A DNA stretch of 64,000 nucleotides from Solibaculum_A intestinale (GCF_040096205.1 NZ_JBBMFD010000004.1:80729-144728); one strand, 5' to 3'; shown: positions 51,370 through 60,176, counted from the first letter of the stretch. Numbers and translations: made by a program. Notes: generated by a model not told the origin, from the letters alone.

Positions 51370-54072
51370 ATGCGTAAACGGATGAAACAGATGGTTGTTT
51401 TGCTGGTGGTGTGCGTCACCGTATTGGCCCAGCTGGTCATTCCCGCTTCCGCGGCGGAGGCAGGATTTGTGCTGTCGGTCGTCAATTTTGACGCTGTTTT
51501 AGATAAGCCCGGGGCCAACAAGGAAAATGCAGCAAAGATGGAAAACTATCTGCGAAAGGCGGCTGGAGAGGGTGCGGACATGGTTCTGTTCCCGGAGTAT
51601 TCTCTAACCGGTCAAGTAGCGGAAAACGCCGTAAATCCAGCGTCCGACGCTGAAGTCGCAACGCTTGCCGGGATTGCCGACCAGCAGGAGCTGTACCTGC
51701 TGTTTGGGGCGCTAATCGAAGAGGAAGGTACCCTCTATTCGGCCATGGTAATCTGCAAGCCGGACGGAACCACCGATGTATATAAAAAGGTGCATCTCAC
51801 CGATCGGGAGTGGCAAGCCGGGTATGGCGCCGGCATTGCTCCTTACGTGCTCAAAACGGAATTTGGAAACTTCGGCCTGGCACTGGGCAATGAGTTTGCA
51901 GATGCAGCCGAGCTTGGAAAATATTATTACGGCGCCGCCTGCCGGATGGTGCTAGTCGGCCAGTCTTACGGGTACGCTCCCGCTGATGCAAACGGCCTGT
52001 CCCAGGCCCAGTATGATGTGTATACCTCGGCCTATGCCTATTACCGGATGTATTCCCGCGGCGTTGCGGTGGCGAATCTGCTGACCGAAGGGGACGGCTT
52101 GGCCTATTTTGGAGAAAGCTTTGTTTTTACTGGTAAGTTTATTGCCGGCGGCAATGATACGCAAACTGCGCCCGCCGTCACCACCCAAGCGGGAATTGCC
52201 ACTGCTCAGGTGGACGCCAGTTCTCGGGACACTTCCGCCGGCATGAGCAGCCGCCGGCTTAACCTACTGGCCGACTGGTACGGCGAACTAACCGACTATA
52301 CTCTGCCGGTTTACGGTCAGAACAGCGCCTACAAAGATAACGTGCGCGTGGCCTCGGTCAACTTCCACCCGGTGTGGGGAGATGTGGATGCAAACGTGGC
52401 CAAGATCAAAGAACTGATGCAGAAAGCCCATGAAGACGGCGTGGAGCTGCTAGTCTTCCCGGAGATGGCATTGACTGCGTATAGCGTGGTCCTTCCAGAG
52501 GATTATACCGAAGAGCAGAAGGCGCTTTACGGCGAGGAATACATGCAGCGGGCGCTGGCGCCGGTCATCCGCGGGGAGAATCCCAGCTCGGTCATTACCG
52601 ACCTGCAGGCCCTGGCTGAATCCTATGGCATGTATGTACTCATCGGTATGCCGGAAAAGGATGAACTGGATCCCAACACCTATTGGAACTCGGTGGCTAT
52701 TCTGGGCCCCGACCTGATCCAGTCCTACCGCAAAGTAAACCTGGCGAATCCAGAGCCCAACTGGTCCGCCTTTGGCACCGAGAATGACGGTGTCTTTGAA
52801 ACACCCTTTGGTCTGGTGGGCGTGGCAATCTGCGCTGACATCTACAATTATCAGGAGCTGCAGCGTACCTATGCCCAGATGGGCTGCCGTATTGTCATCA
52901 ACTGCACGGCGGGCGCCGCCAACAATACCACGGTGGAAAACGGCGGCTGGCAGCTGACCTACCAAAACCGCCTAGAAAGCTTCATGCTGCGCGACGACAA
53001 TTTCATGATCACTTCCAATCTGGTAGGCTACGAGGGACCGGAGCTGACCGGAGAGGTAGAGCAGGCTCTGGCGGAGGCTGGCTATGATCAGGACGACATT
53101 ACCAGCAGCTGGCTCTATCATGGAAATACGGAGCTTTATAACCTGCTTCGCAACGCCGACGGTTCTCTGCTCAACAGCCGCGCCTGCATCTTCCCCGGCT
53201 CAAGTCTATGCATCGCGCTGGACCCCAGTTCTCCCACTGGTGTCACTGCCTACGGAAACACGACGGACAGCTCTATTATCCGCTCCTATGACACCGACCT
53301 GGGTCCCTATCTCGATAAGGATGGGGACGGCAAGAGCCCCTATCTGAGCTATACCACCGATACCTTCAATGTTTTCTATGCGGCGGATTTCGACCTATCG
53401 CTGGCGACGCTGGAGAAGTTCTATAACGAAAATCCTTTTGATTACCGCCCAACCCTGTATTATCAGTGGTATTCCGAGCTTTTCTACGACACCTACGGCA
53501 TTGGCCTGGAAGACACGGTACTCACCGACGAGCAAAGCGGCATCCAGCTTTCCGGCCGGTTTGCCGACGGGGTTGCGATGACGGTTACTCCGGTGGTCTA
53601 TACGCCTGCTTCTTTGGAAGGGTATCGGGCGGCGGACAGCTTCGGCTATGATATTGATCTTTCGTCTATCCATACCACCCAGGTACTCAAGACCAATGAA
53701 ACCAACGCTATGGGTGCGTCCGACGTCTATTACACGGGCAGCTACGCGCCTTATGTGGGAAAAGTAACCGTATCCATCCCGGCTGAGGGCATGGAAGGCG
53801 GACTCCTCTATGTAAACGGGCAGCCGGCTCAGGTGACGAACGGACGGGCCGAAATCACGGTAGAGAATCTTGACGCCCTGACAGTTGCCTACTATGTGGC
53901 TGATGAAAAACCGATACCTTCTCCCACGCCCGGACCCAATCCAGGGAATACGGAGAACCCGATCCCGTCCCCGGATACCGGTATCATCGATCTGACGATG
54001 CCTATCGTTTTGATTCTGGCTGCATCCGCAGCCGCCGTAGTCGCCCTGCGGCGCAAGGCGGCAAGCGCATAA
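51370..54072 (+). CDS. Cell-wall-anchored protein with two nitrilase-fold domains
   Basis: 900 residues. Signal peptide to about residue 28 (VIPASAAEA). First carbon-nitrogen hydrolase domain about 33-310: Glu76 (FPEYSLTG) and Lys140 (YKKVHL) are present, but the Cys position is Gly173 (GLALGNEFAD). Second domain about 324-620: Glu365 (FPEMALTA), Lys455 (YRKVNL) and Cys488 (GVAICADIYN) are all present, so it should be active on an amide or nitrile. A Pro-rich linker leads to SPDTG (867-871), a membrane helix and RRK: a sortase signal of the (S/P)PXTG kind known from C. difficile. ATG at 51370 follows GGAGGG. Confidence 0.88.
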   Translation: MRKRMKQMVVLLVVCVTVLAQLVIPASAAEAGFVLSVVNFDAVLDKPGANKENAAKMENYLRKAAGEGADMVLFPEYSLTGQVAENAVNPASDAEVATLAGIADQQELYLLFGALIEEEGTLYSAMVICKPDGTTDVYKKVHLTDREWQAGYGAGIAPYVLKTEFGNFGLALGNEFADAAELGKYYYGAACRMVLVGQSYGYAPADANGLSQAQYDVYTSAYAYYRMYSRGVAVANLLTEGDGLAYFGESFVFTGKFIAGGNDTQTAPAVTTQAGIATAQVDASSRDTSAGMSSRRLNLLADWYGELTDYTLPVYGQNSAYKDNVRVASVNFHPVWGDVDANVAKIKELMQKAHEDGVELLVFPEMALTAYSVVLPEDYTEEQKALYGEEYMQRALAPVIRGENPSSVITDLQALAESYGMYVLIGMPEKDELDPNTYWNSVAILGPDLIQSYRKVNLANPEPNWSAFGTENDGVFETPFGLVGVAICADIYNYQELQRTYAQMGCRIVINCTAGAANNTTVENGGWQLTYQNRLESFMLRDDNFMITSNLVGYEGPELTGEVEQALAEAGYDQDDITSSWLYHGNTELYNLLRNADGSLLNSRACIFPGSSLCIALDPSSPTGVTAYGNTTDSSIIRSYDTDLGPYLDKDGDGKSPYLSYTTDTFNVFYAADFDLSLATLEKFYNENPFDYRPTLYYQWYSELFYDTYGIGLEDTVLTDEQSGIQLSGRFADGVAMTVTPVVYTPASLEGYRAADSFGYDIDLSSIHTTQVLKTNETNAMGASDVYYTGSYAPYVGKVTVSIPAEGMEGGLLYVNGQPAQVTNGRAEITVENLDALTVAYYVADEKPIPSPTPGPNPGNTENPIPSPDTGIIDLTMPIVLILAASAAAVVALRRKAASA

Positions 54073-54113
54073 AAGCAGCATTGACTTTGCCCCTATTTTG
54101 AGTCCTGTCACGC

Positions 54114-54142
54114 ATGGCCGGCGTCAAAAAGACGCCGGCCAT
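54114..54142 (+). terminator. Terminator after the nitrilase gene
   Basis: 12-bp stem ATGGCCGGCGTC / GACGCCGGCCAT followed by TTTTCTTTG. Confidence 0.85.
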
Positions 54143-54389
54143 TTTCTTTGTTTTCCTTACATGCCGCAAACCAGGGCGGGACATGCTATAGAAAAACCCG
54201 CTTTTTTCCTTTGCGTGGACTGCACGAAAAAGACAGACCGTTCCCGGACGGACATTTCCTTTCTCCCCTCCGAATTGGATGGAGCCTAAATGTACGCTCT
54301 GCCGCGCATTCCGAAGAGGACGTCCCGGCCGGGACAGAAAAGATCGGCTTTGGCCTCCCAAAAGCCAGCAAAAACCGAAGGAAAGCCCT

Positions 54390-54418
54390 GTACACCGGGA
54401 AAAAGGTGTGGTATAATT
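54390..54418 (+). promoter_or_regulatory. Promoter of the aspS-gatCAB operon
   Basis: TGTACA-17-TATAAT, about 80 bases before the aspS start. I saw no T-box sequence in 54143-54498; the rest of that gap appears non-coding although an open frame runs through it. Confidence 0.6.
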
Positions 54419-54498
54419 TTCAGGATATTGGTAGGAAAGTCGGCGAAGGTACGCCGATGGAATATTCCCGCCGCAACGAAGACGGGACGAGGAAGGGA

Positions 54499-56253
54499 AT
54501 GTCTGATTCTATGGCAGCAAACCAGTATAAAACCCATCACTGCGCCGAATTGACCCAGCAGAACTTAAACGAAGAGGTGCGTCTGGCCGGCTGGGTGGAT
54601 ACCATCCGCGACCATGGCGGCGTAGCCTTTGTGGACCTGCGCGACCAGCACGGTGTGACCCAGGTGGTCGTTCATGACGATAGCCTTCTGCAGAATGTCC
54701 ACCGGGAAACGGTGGTCAGCGTCCACGGCAAGGTGGTCAAGCGGGACGCGGAAACCGTCAACCCGAAGATCCCCACCGGTACGCTGGAAGTCATGGTGGA
54801 CTCTTTGGAGATTCTGGGCGAGTCGAACCCCAATCTTCCCTTTGACATTGAGAACTCCACCGAGACCCGCGAGGACGTGCGACTCAAGTACCGCTTTTTG
54901 GACCTGCGTAATCCGAAGGTGCATAACAATATTTTGCTTCGCTCGAAGATTGTCCGCTTTCTGCGCCGGAAGATGGAGGACCTGGGCTTTGACGAGATCA
55001 ATACTCCTATTCTCACCTGTTCGTCGCCGGAGGGAGCCAGAGACTATATCATTCCTTCGCGCAAGTACGAGGGCAAGTTCTATGCTCTACCCCAGGCGCC
55101 CCAGCAGTTTAAGCAGCTTTTGATGGTGGCAGGCTTCGATAAGTATTTCCAGATCGCCCCGTGCTTCCGGGACGAGGACGCGAGAGCCGACCGGTCTCCG
55201 GGCGAGTTCTATCAGCTGGACTTTGAGATGGCCTTCGCTACCCAGGAGGACGTGTTCGAGGTGGCCGAGGATGTGCTCTATGATACCTTTACCACCTTCA
55301 GTGACAAGAAGGTTTCCCCGAAGCCCTTCGTGCGCATTCCCTTCGAAGAGGCCATGCTCAAATACGGCACCGACAAGCCCGACCTGCGCAATCCTCTGGT
55401 GATTACCGATCTGTCCGACTTCTTTATGGACGTGGACTTCATGCCCTTTAAGAATAAGCCCGTGCGGGGCATCGTGGTGGAAGACTGCGCGAAAATGCCC
55501 AAGTCCTTCTTTGAAAACATGCTCAAGTACGCCACCTCCATCGGCATGAAGGGCCTGGGATACCTGACCATGCTGGAAGGGATGCAGTTCAAGGGTCCCA
55601 TCGCCAAGTTCCTGACGGAGGAAAAACAGAAGGAACTGGTGGAACGCCTGTCGCTCAAAAAGGACGACACCCTGTTCTTCATCAGCGATGCGAAGACGGT
55701 GGTTGACAAGCTGGCGGGGCTGATTCGCACCGAGCTTGCCGAGCGCAAGGGAATCATCGATAAGGACCGGTTTGAATTCTGCTACATCACCGATTTTCCC
55801 ATGTACGAAAAGAACGAGGAAGGGCATCTGGACTTTACCCACAACCCCTTCTCCATGCCCCAGGGCGGCATGGACGCGCTTTTGAATCAAGATCCGCTCA
55901 CCATCAAGGCCTATCAGTACGACATTGTCTGCAACGGCGTGGAGCTTTCCTCGGGTGCGGTGCGAAATCACCGGCCGGATATCATGGTCAAAGCCTTTGA
56001 GCTGGCCGGGTACTCCAAGGACGAGGTAGAGAAGCGCTTCGGCGCTTTGTATAACGCCTTCCAGTACGGCGCCCCGCCTCACGCGGGCATGGCCCCGGGC
56101 GTGGACCGGATGATTATGCTGCTCACCGAGGAAGAGAGCATCCGCGAGGTCATCGCCTTCCCGATGAACGCCTCTGCGCAGGACCTGCTGCTGGGCGCGC
56201 CTGGTCAAGTTACCGAGCAGCAGCTTCGGGAAGTGCACATCAAAATCCGCTGA
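54499..56253 (+). CDS. aspS: Aspartyl-tRNA synthetase
   Basis: 584 residues, bacterial type. OB-fold anticodon domain (VRLAGWVDTIRDHGGVAFVDLR), class II motif 2 FQIAPCFRDEDARADRSPGEF, the GAD insertion domain (about 280-420, e.g. GMKGLGYLTML), and motif 3 GMAPGVDRMIML. Being in one operon with gatCAB suggests it also makes Asp-tRNA(Asn) for transamidation. ATG at 54499 follows GAGG by six bases; another ATG four codons later is possible. Confidence 0.96.
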   Translation: MSDSMAANQYKTHHCAELTQQNLNEEVRLAGWVDTIRDHGGVAFVDLRDQHGVTQVVVHDDSLLQNVHRETVVSVHGKVVKRDAETVNPKIPTGTLEVMVDSLEILGESNPNLPFDIENSTETREDVRLKYRFLDLRNPKVHNNILLRSKIVRFLRRKMEDLGFDEINTPILTCSSPEGARDYIIPSRKYEGKFYALPQAPQQFKQLLMVAGFDKYFQIAPCFRDEDARADRSPGEFYQLDFEMAFATQEDVFEVAEDVLYDTFTTFSDKKVSPKPFVRIPFEEAMLKYGTDKPDLRNPLVITDLSDFFMDVDFMPFKNKPVRGIVVEDCAKMPKSFFENMLKYATSIGMKGLGYLTMLEGMQFKGPIAKFLTEEKQKELVERLSLKKDDTLFFISDAKTVVDKLAGLIRTELAERKGIIDKDRFEFCYITDFPMYEKNEEGHLDFTHNPFSMPQGGMDALLNQDPLTIKAYQYDIVCNGVELSSGAVRNHRPDIMVKAFELAGYSKDEVEKRFGALYNAFQYGAPPHAGMAPGVDRMIMLLTEEESIREVIAFPMNASAQDLLLGAPGQVTEQQLREVHIKIR

Positions 56254-56274
56254 GGATAGATGGGAGAAAGGGAT

Positions 56275-56556
56275 ATGAACAACGAAGTGCTGGCGAAGAT
56301 GGAAGACCTGGCGCTTGTACGCTTTGACGAGGCAGAGCGGGAGTCCGTCCTGGCGGAGATGGCGGACGTGATGGCCTGCCTTGATGCGATCAAGGCGGCC
56401 GACACGGAGGGCACCGAACCCATGATTTACGTGCAGGCGCTGGAGAACGTGTTCCGGGAGGACGAGGTGCACGAATTCCCGCGGATCGACGACATTCTCG
56501 AAAACGCGCCCGACGAAATGGAACACCAGTTCGTGGCGCCCCCCACCTTCGACTAA
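56275..56556 (+). CDS. gatC: Asp-tRNA(Asn)/Glu-tRNA(Gln) amidotransferase subunit C
   Basis: 93 residues. MNNEVLAKMEDLALVRFDEA, then LAEMADVMACLDAIKAADTEG and the conserved belt with FREDEVHEFPRIDDILENAP. GatC wraps around GatA and links it to GatB. Normal length and sequence. ATG at 56275 is chosen; 56260 is in frame but poorer. Between aspS and gatA. Confidence 0.93.
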   Translation: MNNEVLAKMEDLALVRFDEAERESVLAEMADVMACLDAIKAADTEGTEPMIYVQALENVFREDEVHEFPRIDDILENAPDEMEHQFVAPPTFD

Positions 56557-56578
56557 ACGGGCATAGGAGAGAAAGACG

Positions 56579-57904
56579 ATGACGAATCAAAACCCATTGG
56601 CGATGGCAGACGCTATCCGTGCGGGAGACTGCACGGTGGCCGAAGCGGTAACGCCTTACATAGAGAAAATCGAACTCGACGGCAGTCTGTTTTCCTCCTT
56701 TGACCGGGAGGCGATAGCCGAGCAGATGGACGCGGTGCAAGCGCGGCTTCGTGCGGGAGAGGCCCTCTCCCCCTTGGCTGGGGTGCCGGTAGCGGTCACC
56801 GAAACCATCTGCACCCTAGGGGAGGAAACCGCCGCCGGTTCCAAGATGCTGACCGGCTTTCAGCCGCCCTTTGAGGCGATGGCCGTACAAAAGATCAAAA
56901 AAGCGGGCATGATCGTCTTAGGAAAGCTGAAAACCGACGAGTTCGGCTGCGACGGGCAGGGCTGTACGGCTCCTTTGGCGATAGAGAAGGGCCAGGTTCT
57001 CCTGGGCTTCGGATGCGATACGGGCGGGTCTTTGCGGGCGCCGGCGGTGCAAAACGGGGTGTGCTGTATTAAGCCTACTTACGGCGCGGTGTCCCGGGCA
57101 GGGCTAATCGCCTATGCTTCTTCGATGGACCAGCTCTCCGTCTTTGCACCTGACCTTGCCTTATGCGAGGCGGGGCTTACAGCGGTGGCGGGGCACGACC
57201 CGGCGGACAGCACCTCTTTGGAGAAGCCCCTCTCCCCGGCCGGCGGGTTCTCCGTGAAGGGGCGCAAGGTGGGCATTCTCAAGGAGGCTTTGGAGGAAAC
57301 GGACGAAGCGGGCAAAGCGGCGGTAAAGGCCGCGGCGGACGCTTTTGCGGCGGCGGGCGCTCAAGTGGTGGAGCTTTCCATCCCGCAGGTCAAAAACGCC
57401 CTGGCCGTTTACCTGATTATCGCCACTGCGGAAGCGAGCGGCAACATGGCCCGGTTCGACGGCATCAAGTACGGCTATCAGACGCCACACTACGAGAACC
57501 TGTTTGACCTGTACGTCAAGTCGCGCAGCGAAGGCTTCGGCCGGAAAATGAAGGAGCGGCTGGGGCTCGGTTCTCTGATGCTCTCGGAAGGGTATTACGA
57601 TGACTATTACGACAAAGCCATGCGGGTGCGCGGGCAGATTACCGGCGCTGTGAAGGCGGCTTTCGACCAGGTGGACTGCCTGGTGACCCCGGTGTTCCCC
57701 GCGGACGCGGACTTTGCCGCCGCCACCCTTTTGGGCGCGGAGAAGAATAATCGCTTTTTAACCGCTGCCAGCCTGACCGGGCGGCCCAGCCTGGTCATTC
57801 CGGCGCAAGGCCAAAACGGCGTGCAGCTCATCGGCAAGCATATGGAGGATCTGACGCTGCTGGCCTTCGGGCGGGCGGCGGCACCGGAAAGGAACGGAGA
57901 GTAA
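56579..57904 (+). CDS. gatA: GatA-like amidotransferase subunit lacking two catalytic residues
   Basis: 441 residues (S. aureus GatA has 485). GatA should hydrolyse glutamine with a Ser-cisSer-Lys triad. Here the Lys motif (IKDNI in S. aureus) reads VTETI, Thr74 for Lys. After KTDEFG about 25 residues including the GGSSGGSAAA block with the cis-Ser are missing. The nucleophile region CDTGGSLRAPA (Ser151) stays. The Asp in the YANDLLTTP-like segment is Arg (EKNNRFLTAASL). The rest is well conserved: KPTYGAVSRAGLIAYASSMD, RFDGIKYGYQ, SRSEGFGRKMK, SEGYYDDYYDKA. The frame is intact with GGAG at the start, so this looks like selected change rather than decay. Confidence 0.9.
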   Translation: MTNQNPLAMADAIRAGDCTVAEAVTPYIEKIELDGSLFSSFDREAIAEQMDAVQARLRAGEALSPLAGVPVAVTETICTLGEETAAGSKMLTGFQPPFEAMAVQKIKKAGMIVLGKLKTDEFGCDGQGCTAPLAIEKGQVLLGFGCDTGGSLRAPAVQNGVCCIKPTYGAVSRAGLIAYASSMDQLSVFAPDLALCEAGLTAVAGHDPADSTSLEKPLSPAGGFSVKGRKVGILKEALEETDEAGKAAVKAAADAFAAAGAQVVELSIPQVKNALAVYLIIATAEASGNMARFDGIKYGYQTPHYENLFDLYVKSRSEGFGRKMKERLGLGSLMLSEGYYDDYYDKAMRVRGQITGAVKAAFDQVDCLVTPVFPADADFAAATLLGAEKNNRFLTAASLTGRPSLVIPAQGQNGVQLIGKHMEDLTLLAFGRAAAPERNGE

Positions 57905-57905
57905 C

Positions 57906-59339
57906 ATGGAATACGAGGTTGTCATCGGCCTGGAAGTCCACACCGAGCTTGCGACCAAGACGAAAATCTTCTGCTCCTGCTCCACCCAGTTCGGCGGCGG
58001 GGCCAACACCCACATCTGCCCCGGCTGCGCGGGTATGCCGGGCACCCTGCCGGTGGTGAACAAGAAGGTCATCGAGTTCGGCATCGCGGCGGCTCTAGTG
58101 ACCAACAGCAAGATCAACCAATACACCACCTTTGATAAGAAAAACTATTTCTACCCGGACCTGGCCTGTTCCTATCAGATCACCCAGCTGTTCCACCCCA
58201 TCTGCGTGGACGGCAGCGTGGAGATCGAAACGTCCCAGGGAAAGAAAACCATCGGGCTCAAACAGATCCACATGGAGGAGGATGCGGGCAAGCTCAAACA
58301 CGATCCGTTTACCGACAGCTCTTTGGTGGACTATAACCGCTCCAGTATGCCGCTTTTGGAAATCGTCAGTAAGCCGGATTTCCGTTCGGCGGAGGAAGTG
58401 GTGGCATACTTAGAAAAGCTACGCTCCATGCTCAAAGCCATCGGTGTGTCCGACTGCAAGATGCAGGAGGGCTCCATGCGGGCGGACATCAACCTGTCGG
58501 TGCGGCCGCTGGGCAGCACGAAGCTGGGCGTACGGGCGGAAATGAAGAATATGAACTCGTTGAAGTCCATCACCCGGGCCATTGAGTACGAGACCGCGCG
58601 GCACATTGACTTGATCGAGTCGGGCAACGCTCACAAGCTCAAGCAGGAAACCCGGCGGTGGGATGACGAAAAGGGCAAAACCTACGCCATGCGCTCCAAG
58701 GAAAACGCCCAGGACTACCGGTATTTTCCCAACCCCGACCTGCCTCCCATCGTCATCAGCGACGAGTGGATCGAGCGGGTGCGCGAGAGCCTGCCGGAGC
58801 TTCCCGAGGCGAAGTTCGCACGGTACACGGGGGAGCTTGGCTTAAGCGAGGGAGACAGCCGTCTGCTTACGGGCAGCAAGGTGCTTTCCGACCTGTGCGA
58901 CCACTGCATCGAAGCGGGTATCGCGCCTCAGACGGCGGCCAACTGGATTACCGGCGAAGTGATGAACCTGGCAAAGAACGACGGCAAGCCGGCGGATGAC
59001 CTGGTGCTTCGCAAGGAGAGCCTGGCAAAGCTGATCGGCTTGGTGGAAAAGAACGTCATCAACCGCAACACCGCCAAGAAGGTGCTGGCGGAGGTGTATC
59101 ACAAGGACGTGGACCCGGAGGAATATGTCAAAGATAACGGGCTTGCCATGGTGTCCGACAAGGGGGCCATCGAGCAGATGGTCAAGGACGTGCTGGCGGC
59201 CAACGAAAAGGTGGTCGCGGACTATAAGAGCGGCAAGACCCAGGCAAGAGGGTTCCTCTTCGGCCAGATCATGAAGCAGGCGAAGGGCAAGGCCGACACC
59301 AAGCTCATTAACGAGCTTTTGAACGAACAGCTCGGCTGA
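57906..59339 (+). CDS. gatB: Asp-tRNA(Asn)/Glu-tRNA(Gln) amidotransferase subunit B
   Basis: 477 residues, normal length. EVVIGLEVHTELATKTKIFC, the zinc Cys set (CSCS then CPGC), DKKNYFYPDLACSYQITQL, HMEEDAGKLKHD and DYNRSSMPLLEIVSKPD carry the kinase/transamidase site; the C-terminal helical and YqeY-like tail binds tRNA. Nothing in it looks degraded, unlike GatA. One base after gatA. Confidence 0.96.
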   Translation: MEYEVVIGLEVHTELATKTKIFCSCSTQFGGGANTHICPGCAGMPGTLPVVNKKVIEFGIAAALVTNSKINQYTTFDKKNYFYPDLACSYQITQLFHPICVDGSVEIETSQGKKTIGLKQIHMEEDAGKLKHDPFTDSSLVDYNRSSMPLLEIVSKPDFRSAEEVVAYLEKLRSMLKAIGVSDCKMQEGSMRADINLSVRPLGSTKLGVRAEMKNMNSLKSITRAIEYETARHIDLIESGNAHKLKQETRRWDDEKGKTYAMRSKENAQDYRYFPNPDLPPIVISDEWIERVRESLPELPEAKFARYTGELGLSEGDSRLLTGSKVLSDLCDHCIEAGIAPQTAANWITGEVMNLAKNDGKPADDLVLRKESLAKLIGLVEKNVINRNTAKKVLAEVYHKDVDPEEYVKDNGLAMVSDKGAIEQMVKDVLAANEKVVADYKSGKTQARGFLFGQIMKQAKGKADTKLINELLNEQLG

Positions 59340-59348
59340 TACAAACGA

Positions 59349-59387
59349 AAGAAACCCGGAGGGAATGTCCCCTCCGGGCTTCTTTTT
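59349..59387 (+). terminator. Terminator after gatB
   Basis: 13-bp stem GAAACCCGGAGGG / complement followed by TTTTTA. Confidence 0.85.
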
Positions 59388-59406
59388 ATGCTTCAGGCCT
59401 TGTGCC

Positions 59407-59640
59407 CTATCTGCGGCGCTTAGGGCGAACGGGCGGCTTGGGGTCGTCGGTACGGTTTAAGAGGAAATCCACGCTGGTATCAAACAGGTCGGCCAGCCTG
59501 CACAGGATTTCCGGCGACATAGTATTGACGCCATTTTCATAGGCACTATAGGTTCTTCGATTGACGAAAATCTGATCCGCCACATATTGCTGGGTCCAAT
59601 CACGGTCTTCCCGCAACGCTCGAATTCGCTCATAGATCAA
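59407..59640 (-). CDS. XRE-family regulator, divergent from a small ORF
   Basis: 77 residues. Helix-turn-helix (about 5-62): IRALREDRDWTQQYVADQIF, NRRTYSAYENGVNTMSPEIL, DLFDTSVDFLLNRTDD. Basic tail KPPVRPKRRR. Start TTG at 59640 has GGGG eight bases before it. Shares a short promoter region with the divergent small gene at 59732, covered by an 18-bp inverted repeat, typical of autoregulated mobile-element or toxin-type modules. Confidence 0.82.
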   Translation of the reverse strand: MIYERIRALREDRDWTQQYVADQIFVNRRTYSAYENGVNTMSPEILCRLADLFDTSVDFLLNRTDDPKPPVRPKRRR

Positions 59641-59658
59641 AACAAACACCCCATGCCC

Positions 59659-59664
59659 ATTATA
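59659..59664 (-). promoter_or_regulatory. -10 box of the xre gene
   Basis: TATAAT on the minus strand; no convincing -35 matches at 17 bases. It lies at the edge of the inverted repeat. Confidence 0.45.
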
Positions 59665-59665
59665 G

Positions 59666-59709
59666 ATGCCAGTATTTCTGCCATTGACTTTTGGCAGAAA
59701 TACTGGCAT
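59666..59709. repeat. 18-bp perfect inverted repeat over the divergent promoter
   Basis: ATGCCAGTATTTCTGCCA and its exact complement, separated by TTGACTTT. It covers the promoter toward the small ORF (TTGACT-17-CATAAT, 59684-59712) and touches the xre -10 box. Likely operator of the XRE protein. Confidence 0.75.
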
Positions 59710-59712
59710 AAT
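59684..59712 (+). promoter_or_regulatory. Promoter of the small gene at 59732
   Basis: TTGACT-17-CATAAT, with its -35 in the spacer and its -10 in the right arm of the inverted repeat. Confidence 0.55.
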
Positions 59713-59731
59713 ATAGCTTGAGGTGACTAAT

Positions 59732-59971
59732 ATGGATTTATACAGAGAGATTTTAATCGGTATTCTTAGCAACCCTGAGGTACAAATCCAGATTGTCGGT
59801 TTTGATATGGACAAGCTCATCGACTCGGTTGATCTGACCAATCTCCACGCGCTGAGGCGAATCAAGGCCGCCGTGGAAGATGAATCTCTATCTGATTTCG
59901 CTTGCGTGGAAGAAATCGTTTGTATTCTTGAAAGCATCGGGAGCGGCGGCGGTTTTCGTCATGATTTTTGA
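59732..59971 (+). CDS. Small acidic protein of unknown function, divergent from xre
   Basis: 79 residues. MDLYREILIGILSNPEVQIQ, DSVDLTNLHALRRIKAAVED and a tail ending ESIGSGGGFRHDF. The GGxRHDF end occurs in small proteins of Firmicutes accessory regions as far as I recall, but I cannot name the family. GAGGTG precedes the ATG. Regulated together with the xre gene; a terminator follows at once. Could be the partner of a two-gene module. Confidence 0.65.
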   Translation: MDLYREILIGILSNPEVQIQIVGFDMDKLIDSVDLTNLHALRRIKAAVEDESLSDFACVEEIVCILESIGSGGGFRHDF

Positions 59972-59977
59972 TGAAAA

Positions 59978-60016
59978 GAAGACCCTTTCCGTTAACGGAA
60001 AGGGTCTTCCTTTTCT
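59978..60016 (+). terminator. Terminator after the small acidic gene
   Basis: 14-bp stem GAAGACCCTTTCCG / complement with a TTAA loop, followed by CTTTTC. Confidence 0.8.
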
Positions 60017-60176
60017 TATATGAGTCACATCAAATAGCAAGCTCCTTGGCCCACTTGACTGGAACCCGTATCGCGGCCTTTGCATAGATTGAAACGGGAC
60101 GTTTGTTTCTCCAATCGATCCAAACGAACCCTTCCGTCCGCCTTTTTCCTTCAAACCTCCTAGGAAGGCAGGCGGC

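Noticed and set aside
54143..54498. Extended open frame upstream of aspS and possible T-box leader
   Set aside because: The open frame contains a promoter and lacks protein-like composition. No T-box consensus was seen, so neither a longer AspS nor a T-box is claimed.
55087..56526. A 479-codon open frame on the minus strand inside aspS and gatC
   Set aside because: It is the antisense shadow of aspS; the sense strand has all class II synthetase motifs.
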